64,000 bases of DNA from G965213525 sp965213525 (GCA_965213525.1 OZ243889.1:1240001-1304000), one strand, 5' to 3'; counted from the stretch's first letter, positions 1 through 8,928 are shown. A program made the numbers and translations. Notes: a model not told the origin generated them from the letters alone.

Positions 1-1013
1 AAGTTCCAGCAGTCCGCGCCCTGGGCCGAGAAGATGACGACATCGGGGTCGAAGCCCAGCACCTCGGTCACCTGGGGCGTCATGTCTGGTGTGGCCGGCA
101 CGATCGGCACGCCGATGTGCTCCAGGTCAGGGATCGAGCCGGCGCGGTCCGACGAGCCCTCCTCGTCGCCGCTCAGCACGTTGAGCGGCTTGGCCTCGAG
201 GTCGTAGTAGCAGACCACGCCCGGGGGCGTGTCGGCCCACGGCACACCGATGCGCTGACCCTCGAGATCGGTCGCAGCGAACTCGACCATGCCGGTGTGC
301 ACGCCGAGGCAGCCGCCGCCGGCGCCGATCGAGTACACCCCAGGGCTGGTGAAGTCGGCCACCGAGATCGGGGTGCCGACGACGACCGGCACGCCGGCGG
401 CCTCGTAGACCGGGAAGTGGTTGCCGAAGAAGTTGATCGTCGACAGCACGGCGAAGGGGTCCGAACCGGCCAGCTCGTTGGCGCAGCGCTGGCTGTCCGC
501 CGGGTTCACCGGCATGGCGCAGACCTCGATCTCGATCGGTCGTCCGGGGACTCGGTTCAACATGTCGGCCCCCATGCCGCCGAGCTCGCTGTTGATGAAG
601 TCAGCAGCGGCCTCGATGGCCTCGGTGTACTCGGGGAACGAGCCGGCGGGGTCGCCCTCGTGGTTCTGGACCCCGATCAGGATCGGCTCGCCCTCGGCCT
701 CGAGGGGCTCGTCCAGGCCACATTGGATGGCCGCCTGGGCGATGCCGGCACCGTTGCCACCGGCCTCGTCGAGCGAGGCGTCGGGCTCAGGGCACCCGCC
801 GCTTCCCGCCGACGCCGATGCGTCAGTCGTGTCGTCGGTGCCGTCGACCGCCTCGGTCGCGTCGTCGGCGGCATCGTCGACGGCATCGCCGGCGTCGTCG
901 ACCGCGTCCTCCACGACATCTCCAGCGTCGTCGCTGTCGCCACAGGCGGCGGCGACGAGGCCGAACGCCAAGAGCACGGCCAGCAGACGCCAGGCACGTG
1001 TGCGTGTTCGCAC
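1..1013 (-). CDS. Branched-chain amino-acid-type ABC substrate-binding lipoprotein (C-terminus off the window)
   Basis: The gene runs off the left edge, so only about 337 N-terminal residues are present. It starts at a GTG preceded by GGAGGGG. The N-terminus is a lipoprotein signal: RTRTRAW, a hydrophobic stretch, then LVAAACGD with the lipidated Cys near residue 24. A strikingly Asp/Ala-rich linker of about 45 residues follows, then a periplasmic-binding fold of the LivK/Peripla_BP_6 type (LIGVQNHEGDPAGSFPEYTEAIEAA region). It probably captures an amino acid or other small solute outside the membrane. Its permease and ATPase partners are not in view. Family call is moderate; the substrate is unknown. 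Confidence 0.75.
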   Translation of the reverse strand, partial: MRTRTRAWRLLAVLLAFGLVAAACGDSDDAGDVVEDAVDDAGDAVDDAADDATEAVDGTDDTTDASASAGSGGCPEPDASLDEAGGNGAGIAQAAIQCGLDEPLEAEGEPILIGVQNHEGDPAGSFPEYTEAIEAAADFINSELGGMGADMLNRVPGRPIEIEVCAMPVNPADSQRCANELAGSDPFAVLSTINFFGNHFPVYEAAGVPVVVGTPISVADFTSPGVYSIGAGGGCLGVHTGMVEFAATDLEGQRIGVPWADTPPGVVCYYDLEAKPLNVLSGDEEGSSDRAGSIPDLEHIGVPIVPATPDMTPQVTEVLGFDPDVVIFSAQGADCWN

Positions 1014-1082
1014 GTGTTCCCCTCCGTTGATCGGATCTGGTTTCCCTCTCGCCCCGGGCCGAGGTCCGGCACCGAGGAGCAC

Positions 1083-1118
1083 AGTCAAGCCGTGACCGAG
1101 GTCACCGTCAAGAATCTA
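1083..1118 (-). promoter_or_regulatory. Candidate promoter/operator of the binding-protein gene
   Basis: The 226-nt spacer between secG and the lipoprotein gene holds a TAGATT hexamer (minus strand, 1118-1113), then an inverted repeat GTGACC-N2-GGTCAC (1092-1105), flanked by TTGACG and TTGACT spaced 17 nt apart. Any of these could be the core promoter or an operator. I see no other gene in this spacer. Confidence 0.3.
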
Positions 1119-1239
1119 CCCACCGATCACTTCTGCAGCGGCAGCCCATCTGCGATTGAGCTCACTCGCCTCTGCGGGCCACCGAGACGCGGGGGAAGGT
1201 TTCGAACCGGCCCTGGGGGGTAGTCCCGGGCCAGGTCGC

Positions 1240-1467
1240 TCAGTTCCAGATCAACCCGAGGATCAACGTGTTGAACACGAACACCAGGGCCACGATCGTC
1301 GTGATGCGGTTGAGGTTGGCCTCGACGACGGTGGACCCGGCCCCGGCCTGGGTGGCCGCCCCGCCGAAGATGTCTGACACCCCGCCCCCCTTGCCCGAGT
1401 GCAACAGCACCAGCACCACGAGGGTGACGCAGAGGACGACCTGGAGCAGCGAGAGCGCGACGACCAC
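1240..1467 (-). CDS. secG: SecG, preprotein translocase subunit
   Basis: This 75-residue protein matches SecG: two hydrophobic helices (about residues 1-22 and 52-73) flank a Gly-rich loop containing HSGKGGGVSDIFGG, the family hallmark. SecG assists SecYEG protein export in the cytoplasmic membrane. The start is a GTG, with a TAGCAT hexamer 8 nt upstream and no Shine-Dalgarno, suggesting a leaderless mRNA. In many actinobacteria secG directly follows tpiA; here a peptide-transporter operon lies between them. Confidence 0.93.
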   Translation of the reverse strand: MVVALSLLQVVLCVTLVVLVLLHSGKGGGVSDIFGGAATQAGAGSTVVEANLNRITTIVALVFVFNTLILGLIWN

Positions 1468-1475
1468 GGACGGCG

Positions 1476-1481
1476 ATGCTA
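1476..1481 (-). promoter_or_regulatory. -10 element of secG (leaderless)
   Basis: TAGCAT reads on the minus strand and ends 8 nt before the secG GTG. It fits the TANNNT rule and the spacing expected if the start codon is also the transcript 5' end. Confidence 0.55.
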
Positions 1482-1495
1482 CTGCGGCACTCCGC

Positions 1496-2032
1496 TCAGC
1501 TCACCTCGGGCCGCCAGCGCGAGCGGCGGTACATCCACGTCGGTGAGCGTCCCTCCGGTGGACGGGCCAGCCGGTCGGCTCCGAGGCGCTCCGCGCGGGG
1601 CCCGAGGATCCGCAGCACCCGGTCGTGCTCGACCGAGCTCTCCATCTGATCGACCAGCGTGTACCGCCGCCGGCCGACGACGGCCACCAGCCCCCCGACC
1701 GGGCGGTCGAGCCGCGTGCCGGCGATGCCGCTGCGGTGACGTTCGAGGCGCAGCACCCCGTCCCAGGCGAGGCGGTGGTGGCGCAGCACCGCCCGGCGGG
1801 TCACGCCCCATGGCGTGATCTCGGCCGCCACCGGCAGATCGAAGAGGATCACCGCCGCCGCACCCACCGCCAGGAGTGCGGCGCAGGCCACCACCACCGG
1901 TCCTGCACCGCCGACGGCGAGCACCACGGTGAGCGCCGCCAGCGCGGCGGCTCCGAGGCCCGACAGGACGATCCCGCTCCAGCTCGAGTGCAGCACCACC
2001 GACGGCTCGGCCGCCGGCGGTGGCTCGGTCAC
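1496..2032 (-). CDS. Small membrane protein with a PH-like cytoplasmic domain (unknown function)
   Basis: The 178-residue product has two adjacent membrane helices at about residues 20-65 (LGAAALAALTVVLAVGG, then CAALLAVGAAAVILF). A soluble region follows whose pattern (ITPWGVTRRAVLRHHRLAWDGV, then LVAVVGRRRYTLVD) resembles small bacterial PH-like/DUF membrane proteins. It starts with a GTG one base after the dppF stop, so it is probably the last gene of the peptide-transporter operon. I cannot assign a function; involvement in envelope or transporter function would only be inferred from position. Confidence 0.7.
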   Translation of the reverse strand: MTEPPPAAEPSVVLHSSWSGIVLSGLGAAALAALTVVLAVGGAGPVVVACAALLAVGAAAVILFDLPVAAEITPWGVTRRAVLRHHRLAWDGVLRLERHRSGIAGTRLDRPVGGLVAVVGRRRYTLVDQMESSVEHDRVLRILGPRAERLGADRLARPPEGRSPTWMYRRSRWRPEVS

Positions 2033-2033
2033 C

Positions 2034-3128
2034 TCAGCGGCTCGTGCCGCTCGTCGCCCCCGGTGGGGCGAACGCCACCGTCTCCCCGGCCTCGATCGGA
2101 TGGTGGCACGCCGACCACTGCCCGGGCGCCCGCTCGATCATCAGCGGGGTCTCCTCGGCGCATCGCTCGGTGGCCCGCCAGCACCGCGTCCGGAAGCGGC
2201 ACCCGCTGGGGGGGTCGATCGGCGACGGCACATCGCCCTCCAACAAGATGCGCGACCGGTTCCGCTCCTTGGTCGGCGAGGGGACCGGCACCGCCGACAG
2301 CAACGCCGCGGTGTAGGGGTGGCTGGGCTGCTCGTAGAGCACGGCGCGCGGGGCGGTCTCACAGAGCCGCCCCAGGTACATGACCGCCACCCGGTCCGAC
2401 ACGTGGCGCACCACCGACAGGTCGTGGGCGATGAAGAGGTAGGCGATGTCGCGCTCGGCCTGGATGCGCTGCAACAGGTTGATGACCCCGGCCTGCACGC
2501 TCACGTCGAGGGCCGAGACGGGCTCGTCGAGCACGATGAAGCCGGGGTCCAGGGCCAGCGCCCGGGCGATGCCGATCCGCTGGCGCTGGCCGCCGGAGAA
2601 CTCGTGGGGGTAGCGGTTGCCGTGCTCGGGCCGCAGACCGACGTCGGCGAGCAGCTGACCGACCCGCTCCAGCCGCTCGGTCCGCCGCAGCTTCTCGTGG
2701 ATCTGCAGCGGCTCGCCGACGATGTCGTTGACGGGCATCTTGGGGTTGAGCGAGGCGTAGGGGTCCTGGAAGACCATCTGGATCTGACGGCGCAACGTCC
2801 GGACCTCGCGCTTGGCGAGACCGACGAGCTCGCGCCCCTCGTAGCGCACCGAGCCCGAGGTGGGCTCGTGCAGCTGGAGGATGGCCCGCCCGGCGGTGCT
2901 CTTGCCCGAGCCGGACTCCCCCACCAGGCCGAGCGTCTCGCCGGCGTGGATGTCGAACGAGACGCCTGACACGGCGTGCACCTTGCCCACCTGGCGGCGG
3001 ATGAGTCCCCCGCCCATGACCGGGAACTCCTTGACGAGGTCCTGCACCTGCACCAGCGGCGCCGCCACCCCGTTCGACGTCGTGGCGCCGCGGCTGACCG
3101 CCCCGTGCGCGGTGGTTGGTTCGGTCAT
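2034..3128 (-). CDS. dppF: Peptide ABC transporter ATP-binding protein, DppF/OppF type
   Basis: The 364-residue ATPase has a Walker A (GESGSGKST, near residue 75), the signature FSGGQRQRIGIARAL, Walker B FIVLDEP, and the C-terminal oligopeptide-transporter extension with paired Cys (GCRFRTRCWRATERC). It powers uptake with DppD through the DppB/DppC channel. The ATG overlaps the dppD stop by four bases (ATGA), indicating translational coupling. Substrate specificity (di- or oligopeptide, or another solute) cannot be told from the ATPase. Confidence 0.93.
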   Translation of the reverse strand: MTEPTTAHGAVSRGATTSNGVAAPLVQVQDLVKEFPVMGGGLIRRQVGKVHAVSGVSFDIHAGETLGLVGESGSGKSTAGRAILQLHEPTSGSVRYEGRELVGLAKREVRTLRRQIQMVFQDPYASLNPKMPVNDIVGEPLQIHEKLRRTERLERVGQLLADVGLRPEHGNRYPHEFSGGQRQRIGIARALALDPGFIVLDEPVSALDVSVQAGVINLLQRIQAERDIAYLFIAHDLSVVRHVSDRVAVMYLGRLCETAPRAVLYEQPSHPYTAALLSAVPVPSPTKERNRSRILLEGDVPSPIDPPSGCRFRTRCWRATERCAEETPLMIERAPGQWSACHHPIEAGETVAFAPPGATSGTSR

Positions 3129-4276
3129 CGCCAGCTGCCGGCCCCGGTGGGATCACCGGACGAGCCCCCGAGCGCACCGGGCGGGCCGCCGACCGCATCT
3201 GGTGCGCCGTCGAGCTCGCCTGGCGTGCCGTCGAAGGCGGCTGGCGGGTGGTCCAGAGCACCGACGGACAGGTCGCGCCAGCGGTGGCAGGCCGCCAGGT
3301 GACCCACCTGGTCGGTGGGCTCGAGCTCGGGCTCGACCTGCAGGCACTCCTCGACCGCCAGGGGGCAGCGAGGCTCGAACGGGCACCCCGGCGGCTGGTT
3401 GACCAGGCTCGGGGGCGTGCCGGGGATCGGCGTCAGCTCCTCGATGTCGCCCTCGACCGAGGGGATGGCGTTCAACAGCCCCACGGTGTAGGGCATGCGA
3501 GGCGAGTCGTAGATCTGGTCGACGTCGCCCCGCTCGACGAAGCGCCCGCCGTACATCACCGCCACCTGGTCGGCGGTGCCGGCCACCACCCCGAGGTCGT
3601 GGGTGATGAGGATGATGGCTGCCCCCAGCTCGTCCTTGACCTCCATCAACGTCTCCAGCACCTGGGCTTGGACGGTCACGTCGAGGGCCGTGGTCGGCTC
3701 GTCGGCGATGACGATGTCGGGCTCGTTCATCATCGCCATGGCGATCATCACCCGCTGGCGCATGCCGCCGGAGAACTCGTGGGGGTAGCTGTCGATGCGC
3801 TGCTCGGGTTGGGGGATGCCGACCAGGGCCAGGGCGTCGATCGCCTGGGTCCGCGCCTGCTTCGGCGACACCCGATGGTGAGCTCGCACGATCTCGCCCA
3901 GCTGGCTGCCGATGGTGTACACGGGGTTCAGCGAGGTCATCGGATCCTGGAAGATCATCGAGATCCGGTTGCCCCGCAGCTTGCGCACGTCGCGGTCTCG
4001 CACGCCGATGAGCTGGCGCCCCAGGTACTGGGCGCCCCCGGTGATGCGCGCCGTGGAGGGCAGCAGGCCCATCAGGGCCATGGTCGACACCGACTTGCCC
4101 GAACCCGATTCGCCGACGATCGCGAACACCTCGTTGCGGTGCACGTCATAGGAGACGCCCCGCACGGCCTCGACCGCGCCGTCATCGCTCGGGAACGTGA
4201 CGCGCAGGTCCCGCACCGACAGCAGGACGTCGTCGCCGGCGGCGCCGTCGTCGGGCCGGTGGCCGTCGCCGGTCAC
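3125..4276 (-). CDS. dppD: Peptide ABC transporter ATP-binding protein, DppD/OppD type
   Basis: The start is placed at the GTG overlapping the dppC stop (GTGA). A longer in-frame extension upstream would lie over dppC and is not credible. The 383-residue protein carries Walker A (VGESGSGKS), signature FSGGMRQRVMIAMAM, Walker B IVIADEPTTALD, and the oligopeptide-family C-terminal Cys motif (GCPFEPRCPLAVEEC). A Gly/Pro/Asp-rich low-complexity tail of roughly 35 residues follows the conserved domain. It partners DppF in energising the permease pair. Confidence 0.93.
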   Translation of the reverse strand: MTGDGHRPDDGAAGDDVLLSVRDLRVTFPSDDGAVEAVRGVSYDVHRNEVFAIVGESGSGKSVSTMALMGLLPSTARITGGAQYLGRQLIGVRDRDVRKLRGNRISMIFQDPMTSLNPVYTIGSQLGEIVRAHHRVSPKQARTQAIDALALVGIPQPEQRIDSYPHEFSGGMRQRVMIAMAMMNEPDIVIADEPTTALDVTVQAQVLETLMEVKDELGAAIILITHDLGVVAGTADQVAVMYGGRFVERGDVDQIYDSPRMPYTVGLLNAIPSVEGDIEELTPIPGTPPSLVNQPPGCPFEPRCPLAVEECLQVEPELEPTDQVGHLAACHRWRDLSVGALDHPPAAFDGTPGELDGAPDAVGGPPGALGGSSGDPTGAGSWR

Positions 4277-5274
4277 TGTCGCACCCTGGTCTGGCGGGGA
4301 TCGAAGGCATCGCGCAGGCCGTCGCCGATGAAGTTGATGGTGAGGGCGATGACGACGATGAACAGCCCCGGCCACCAGAACAGCCAGGGCCGGGTCTGGG
4401 AGGCGGTCTGGTACTGGGACACCTGCTTGCCGAGGGACCAGTCGCCGCCGCCCACGCCGAGCCCGAGGAACGACAGGGCGGTCTCGACGAGGATGGCGGC
4501 CGAGATCAACAGGGTGGCGGTGACGATCACCGAGCCGATCACGTTGGGCAGGATGTGGCGGGTCATGATGCGCAGGCCGCCGGCCCCCTGGGCCCTGGCC
4601 GCCTCGACGAACTCCTTCTCGCGCACCGACATGAACTCGGCCCGGATGATGCGCGACGTGGTCAACCACGAGGCGAGGGCGATGATGATGGCGACGAGGT
4701 AGATGCTGTTGGATTCGACGGCCCGGCCGAGCACGGCGGCGACGAGCAGCAGCGGGATGGTGAACAGCACGTCGACGACGCGCATCAGCACGGTGTCGGC
4801 CCAGCCCCGGTAGTAGCCCGCGAGCCCGCCGACGACGGTGCCGATCACGGTGGCCAGCAGACCGGCGGTGACGGCGATGATGAGGCTCTGCTGGGCGCCG
4901 CGCAGGGTGACGGCGAAGTAGTCACGACCGATGTTGTCCTGACCGAACGGGTGGTCGCCGAGGGCCAGGCCGTCGCCGTCGAGCCACGGGATGGCGTCCA
5001 GGGTCGGCTGGCCGCCGTTGACGAGGATGCCCGAGCTGTCGTGGGGGTGCTTCCACACCGCCAGCCCGACGAAGGCCAACAGGACCACCGCCACGAGCAC
5101 GACGAAGCAGAACATCGCCAGGCGGTGGTGCACGAACCGCCGGGTGACCATCTGCCACTGCGTGCGGGACTCGACGGTGAAGACCCGGTCGTCGGCGTCG
5201 GGCCGACCCTCGGTGGCCAGCGCCGGTCCGGCCTGGGAGACCTTCGGCGCCGCGGCCGGCTCGGTGGAGGTCAT
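4273..5274 (-). CDS. dppC: Peptide ABC transporter permease, DppC type
   Basis: This 333-residue inner-membrane permease has an N-terminal cytoplasmic arm and first helix (about residues 50-72), a periplasmic loop, and a five-helix BPD_transp_1 core. The core contains the ATPase-contacting EAA motif (EFVEAARAQGAGGLRIMTRH). Its ATG overlaps the dppB stop and its stop overlaps the dppD start, so the four genes dppB-C-D-F are read as one coupled unit. It forms the channel with DppB. Confidence 0.92.
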   Translation of the reverse strand: MTSTEPAAAPKVSQAGPALATEGRPDADDRVFTVESRTQWQMVTRRFVHHRLAMFCFVVLVAVVLLAFVGLAVWKHPHDSSGILVNGGQPTLDAIPWLDGDGLALGDHPFGQDNIGRDYFAVTLRGAQQSLIIAVTAGLLATVIGTVVGGLAGYYRGWADTVLMRVVDVLFTIPLLLVAAVLGRAVESNSIYLVAIIIALASWLTTSRIIRAEFMSVREKEFVEAARAQGAGGLRIMTRHILPNVIGSVIVTATLLISAAILVETALSFLGLGVGGGDWSLGKQVSQYQTASQTRPWLFWWPGLFIVVIALTINFIGDGLRDAFDPRQTRVRQ

Positions 5275-6764
5275 CGGCGGATCCTCGGGTCGAGGTAGGC
5301 GTACAAGATGTCGGCCAGGGCGTTCAGCAGCACGATCGAGACCGCCACCACCACGAGGAACCCCATCACCGGGTAGGGGTCGGTGTCGCGCAGGCCCTCG
5401 ATGAACAGCGAGCCCATGCCGCTCCAGGCGAACACCGTCTCGGTGATGACCGCGCCCTCGATGACGGTGGCGAAGCTGATGGTGATGACCGTCATCACCG
5501 GGATGAGCGCGGTGCGGAAGGCGTGGCGCATGACGACCTGGGTGGCGGGCAGGCCCTTGGCCTTGGCCGTGCGCACGTAGTCCGATTGCAGAGTCTCGAG
5601 CATCGACGCCCGGGTGAAGCGCATGTAGGTGGCGAAGCCGATGAGCGCCAGGGCCAGCGAGGGCAGGATCTGGTGGCCGGCGTAGTCGACCATCGTCTCC
5701 CAGAAGGGGGCGTCGAGGTTAGGGGTGCGGGGCCCGATGGTGGCCACGGTGCGTCCCGGTGACCACGCCGTGATGAAGCGGTCGACGGTGACGATGACCC
5801 CGACGCCGAAGGTGGCGGCCATGCCCGCCCGGATGGCGGCCCGCCGGTCGATCTCCCCGCCGACGACGGCGCCGACGGCGGCGCCGAAGGCCAGGGTCGC
5901 CACCAACAGGCCGAACATCCTCACCCAGTTCATGTCCTGGATGTAGCCGTCCAGGACCAACGAGACGGCCACGCCGCCGAGGGCGCCGACCATCGCTGCG
6001 ACGAGCACGCGGGTGTTCGACACGGGGGCGAAGGTGGCGGCGGCGAGGACACCGACACCGCCCGCCAGGGCGACGATGACCGGCAGCGACAGCCCGGGGT
6101 TCGTCAACCAGTCGGTGGCGTCGAGGATGGCCAGCGCGCCCGCCATCAGGCCGCCGGCGGCCAGGCCGACAGGCAGCTTGCGGCGCACGAGATCGCCGCC
6201 GGCCAGACCGGCGGCGATGAGGGCGGCCAGCACCGACAAGATGACGAGCCCGGTGACCGAGATGCCGGGTGCGGCCAGGTAGTCGTTGAAGCGAATGGCC
6301 CCGAACTCCTTCAGCAGCACGGCGAGCCAGAACACCGGCAGCGAGAAGAACAAGAAGGCGGCGAAGGTCGACGAGTAGTCGATGGCCGAGTACTGGCGCA
6401 CCGCCGAGATGACCCCGACGGCGATGCCGAGGATGATCGAGGCGATGGTGGCGATGATGATGAGCCGGAAGGTGGTGCCTGCGGCCTGAGTCAGCAGGGT
6501 GGAGACCTCCTGGCCCTCGCGGTTGAGGCCGAAGTCGCCCCGGACGAGACCTGTGAGCCAGTCGACGTAGCGCTCGACGAAGGGCTTATCGAGCTCGAGC
6601 AGCTGGCGAATGGTGGCCATCTGCGACTCTCGGTTCGGGTCGGTCGAGACCCTGAAGTCGGCCAGCGGGTCACCCGAGACGGTGACGAGCCAGAACATGA
6701 CGAAGCTCGACGCCACCAGGATCGGGATCGAGATGAGGATGCGGCGCAGGACGAAGAAGAACAT
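5271..6764 (-). CDS. dppB: Peptide ABC transporter permease, DppB type, with a large membrane insertion
   Basis: The N-terminus (MFFFVLRRILISIPILVASS) and C-terminal core, including the EAA loop DYVRTAKAKGLPATQVVMRH near residue 400, are typical of DppB. The protein is 497 residues, however, whereas the family is usually about 310-340. About 175 extra residues (roughly 165-340) are inserted between the second-third helix region and the EAA half. They contain about five hydrophobic stretches and few charges. The frame is intact, so this is an insertion rather than an error. The start ATG has no clear Shine-Dalgarno and lies downstream of a strong stem-loop. Confidence 0.9.
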   Translation of the reverse strand: MFFFVLRRILISIPILVASSFVMFWLVTVSGDPLADFRVSTDPNRESQMATIRQLLELDKPFVERYVDWLTGLVRGDFGLNREGQEVSTLLTQAAGTTFRLIIIATIASIILGIAVGVISAVRQYSAIDYSSTFAAFLFFSLPVFWLAVLLKEFGAIRFNDYLAAPGISVTGLVILSVLAALIAAGLAGGDLVRRKLPVGLAAGGLMAGALAILDATDWLTNPGLSLPVIVALAGGVGVLAAATFAPVSNTRVLVAAMVGALGGVAVSLVLDGYIQDMNWVRMFGLLVATLAFGAAVGAVVGGEIDRRAAIRAGMAATFGVGVIVTVDRFITAWSPGRTVATIGPRTPNLDAPFWETMVDYAGHQILPSLALALIGFATYMRFTRASMLETLQSDYVRTAKAKGLPATQVVMRHAFRTALIPVMTVITISFATVIEGAVITETVFAWSGMGSLFIEGLRDTDPYPVMGFLVVVAVSIVLLNALADILYAYLDPRIRR

Positions 6765-6784
6765 GGCGAGGGTGAGGTGCCGAC

Positions 6785-6819
6785 GGGGCCGGGCCAGCGT
6801 GAGCAGCTGGCCCGGCCCC
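6785..6819 (-). terminator. Intra-operon stem-loop between the binding-protein gene and dppB
   Basis: A perfect 14-bp inverted repeat (6785-6798 with 6806-6819, 7-nt loop) sits in the 78-nt gap. No T-tract follows, so it is more likely an attenuator or RNA-stabilising hairpin that raises binding-protein output relative to the permease than a full terminator. Confidence 0.6.
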
Positions 6820-6842
6820 GGTCAGATCACGTCAGCGGCTGC

Positions 6843-8678
6843 TCACTGGAGCTGCCACTCACCGGCGTTGAACGTCAGCCCGTTCTGGGACGGGTTGTAG
6901 ACGATGTTCTCGGCGCCCTCGCTGTAGGCGACCACGCCGGGGAAGCTGAACACCGGGATGGTGACGAGGTCGTCCCAGATGAGGGCGTCGACCTCGTTGG
7001 CCAGCTCGACCTGCTCTTCGTAGTCGAGGGTCTGGTTGATCTCGTCGAGCAGGGCGTCGACCTCGGGGTTGCTGTAGCCGCCGAAGTTGATGCCGCCCTC
7101 GGTGCGGTAAATCTCCGACTGACCGGTCTTCAGGGGTGAGCCGGCCCAAGCGAACATGGCCACGTCCCAGTCACTGGCCGCCAGCTCGACGTCGAAGAAC
7201 GTCTCGGAGCCGGCGTCGGTGACGTTGAAGCCCTCCACCTGGTTGCAGCTCTCCATGGTGAGCTGCACCTGGTCGGTGCGACGGGCGTTGTTGCCGTCGT
7301 CGAACCAGCCGATGCGCACGTCGACCGGCTGGGCGATGCCCGACTCGTCGAGCAGCTCCTGGGAGCGCTCGAGGTCGACCTCGGCGAAGCGGCCGTCGGC
7401 GTTGTCGACGTAGCCGTCCTCGAAGGGCTGGTTGAAGCGGTTGTTGAGGATCTCGGCCTCGGGGTCGAGGGGCTGGATGAGGTTCGACACCATCTGCTGG
7501 CGGGGCAGGCAGTGGGCGAAGGCCTCACGCACCAGCGGGTCGCCGAAGACGGTGTTGAAGTTGAAGTCGAAGTGCTCCCACGTGAACTGGGCGCCGGTCT
7601 CGACCACCGCGTCGTCGATGCCCTCGAGCTGAGCCAGCAGGTCGGGCGTGGGCTGGGGATCCATGGCGTTGATCTCGTCGTTGGCCAGCGCCTGGGCCTG
7701 GGCCTCCTCGGCGATGTAGCGCACCACCACGGGGCCGTTGGCCGGCGTGCCGTAGTAGTCCTCGTTGGGCACCAGCGTCAGGCTCGACCCGGCCTCCCAC
7801 GACCCGAGCTTCAGCGGGCCCGCCGAAGGGATGAGCGACTCGTCGAGCAGCTCGCCGGGGTTCATCGCCCACGCCGTGTTGAAGAACTCGGCCATGGCCT
7901 CGATGGACTCGCGGTCGTCGCTCTCGAAGGCAGCGATGGCGTCGTCGACGCCGGTCTCGCGTTCGATCACGTGCACCGGCATCATCTCGGTGAAGCTGGC
8001 CCGCCAGTCCGAGAAGATCTCGTTGTAGGTGGCGGTGATGGTCTTGCCGTCCTCGGAGCACTCCAGCGTGTCGATGACGTCGTAGCCCGTCGACCCGGTC
8101 ACCTCGAACAGCGGCGCCTCGGCCTCGGTCGTCTCGTCGATGACGGGGTTGCCGCTCTCGTCGAGCTGCACGTACTGGCCGTTGTAGGCGTTCCAGTGGA
8201 ACTGGAAGTCGTCGCAGTCGATGGGCTCGCCGTCGGACCACACCGCATCGGGGTTCACGACCCACTCGACGACCTGGGGGTCCTCGCCGGTGATCTCGGC
8301 CGAGACCAGCAGGTCCTCGTCCATGACGAGGTTGCCGTCGGGGCCGGCGAAGTTGAACGGGTAGGGCAGCACCTCGTTGAGGATGATGCTGTTCTTCACC
8401 GAGTTCGCCGCGGCGAGGCCGTTGTTGTAGTTGGAGAACTCCTGGGCGTTGCCGTAGGCGATGGTCTGGCCCTCGGCGGGCTCGTCGGCAGGCTCGGTGT
8501 CCTCGGTCCCGCCGGCGACGACGTCCTCAGCGTCATCGGTGGCGTCGTCGACGACCTCGTCGGCGGCGTCGGTCACATCGTCGACGGCGTCGTCGGCGTC
8601 GTCGCCGCAGGCCGCGGCGATGAGGCCGACGGCCATCAACAGCGCGAGGAGCCGGTACCAGCTCCGCTTGGTGTTCAC
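6843..8678 (-). CDS. Peptide ABC transporter substrate-binding lipoprotein (SBP_bac_5 family)
   Basis: The 611-residue protein begins at a GTG with a strong AGGAGGA site. A lipoprotein signal (LMAVGLIAAACGD, Cys near 24) is followed by an Asp/Ala-rich acidic linker of about 45 residues. The mature region has family-5 binding-protein features: NAVWSDGEP near the first third, DFQFHWNA, and the C-terminal YSNPEVDALLDEINQ. It would capture peptides or related solutes at the membrane surface and deliver them to DppBCDF, encoded directly downstream. The acidic linker resembles that of the lipoprotein at the left edge. Confidence 0.92.
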   Translation of the reverse strand: MNTKRSWYRLLALLMAVGLIAAACGDDADDAVDDVTDAADEVVDDATDDAEDVVAGGTEDTEPADEPAEGQTIAYGNAQEFSNYNNGLAAANSVKNSIILNEVLPYPFNFAGPDGNLVMDEDLLVSAEITGEDPQVVEWVVNPDAVWSDGEPIDCDDFQFHWNAYNGQYVQLDESGNPVIDETTEAEAPLFEVTGSTGYDVIDTLECSEDGKTITATYNEIFSDWRASFTEMMPVHVIERETGVDDAIAAFESDDRESIEAMAEFFNTAWAMNPGELLDESLIPSAGPLKLGSWEAGSSLTLVPNEDYYGTPANGPVVVRYIAEEAQAQALANDEINAMDPQPTPDLLAQLEGIDDAVVETGAQFTWEHFDFNFNTVFGDPLVREAFAHCLPRQQMVSNLIQPLDPEAEILNNRFNQPFEDGYVDNADGRFAEVDLERSQELLDESGIAQPVDVRIGWFDDGNNARRTDQVQLTMESCNQVEGFNVTDAGSETFFDVELAASDWDVAMFAWAGSPLKTGQSEIYRTEGGINFGGYSNPEVDALLDEINQTLDYEEQVELANEVDALIWDDLVTIPVFSFPGVVAYSEGAENIVYNPSQNGLTFNAGEWQLQ

Positions 8679-8807
8679 GTCAGGGTTCCTCCTGGGTCAG
8701 GGTGCGGGCAACCGCGGATGCGGGCCGATCGGCCCGAGGACGAGCATGCGCGTGGTCGGTGCCCCCCGGTCACCGAGGCGTGTTGTCCTCGCGGTTACCA
8801 GGTGGTC

Positions 8808-8813
8808 ACCGTA
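8808..8813 (-). promoter_or_regulatory. Candidate -10 of the peptide-transporter operon
   Basis: TACGGT lies in the 250-nt spacer between tpiA and the binding-protein gene, implying a leader of roughly 120 nt. Nearby GGTGACC and GGTAACC half-sites on the minus strand could bind a regulator. I see no gene in this spacer. Confidence 0.35.
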
Positions 8814-8928
8814 ATCCTGGGTGCGCACGGTGTCCACGCGGACCCGTGACGTGGGCGTGAGGAGACCCTTTCGCGCAGCTGTCCACCGCCGGCGCCCCGT
8901 GTGGGTGCGACCGTGCAGTCCGCTGCGC

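Noticed and set aside
3116..4702. 528-codon plus-strand frame across dppD and dppC
   Set aside because: Antisense to two recognised ABC transporter genes and without motifs of its own.
7512..8849. 445-codon plus-strand frame opposite the peptide-binding lipoprotein gene
   Set aside because: Composition is antisense shadow (Val/Gly/Asp/His/Arg-rich), with no motif; the minus-strand gene has family motifs and a ribosome site.
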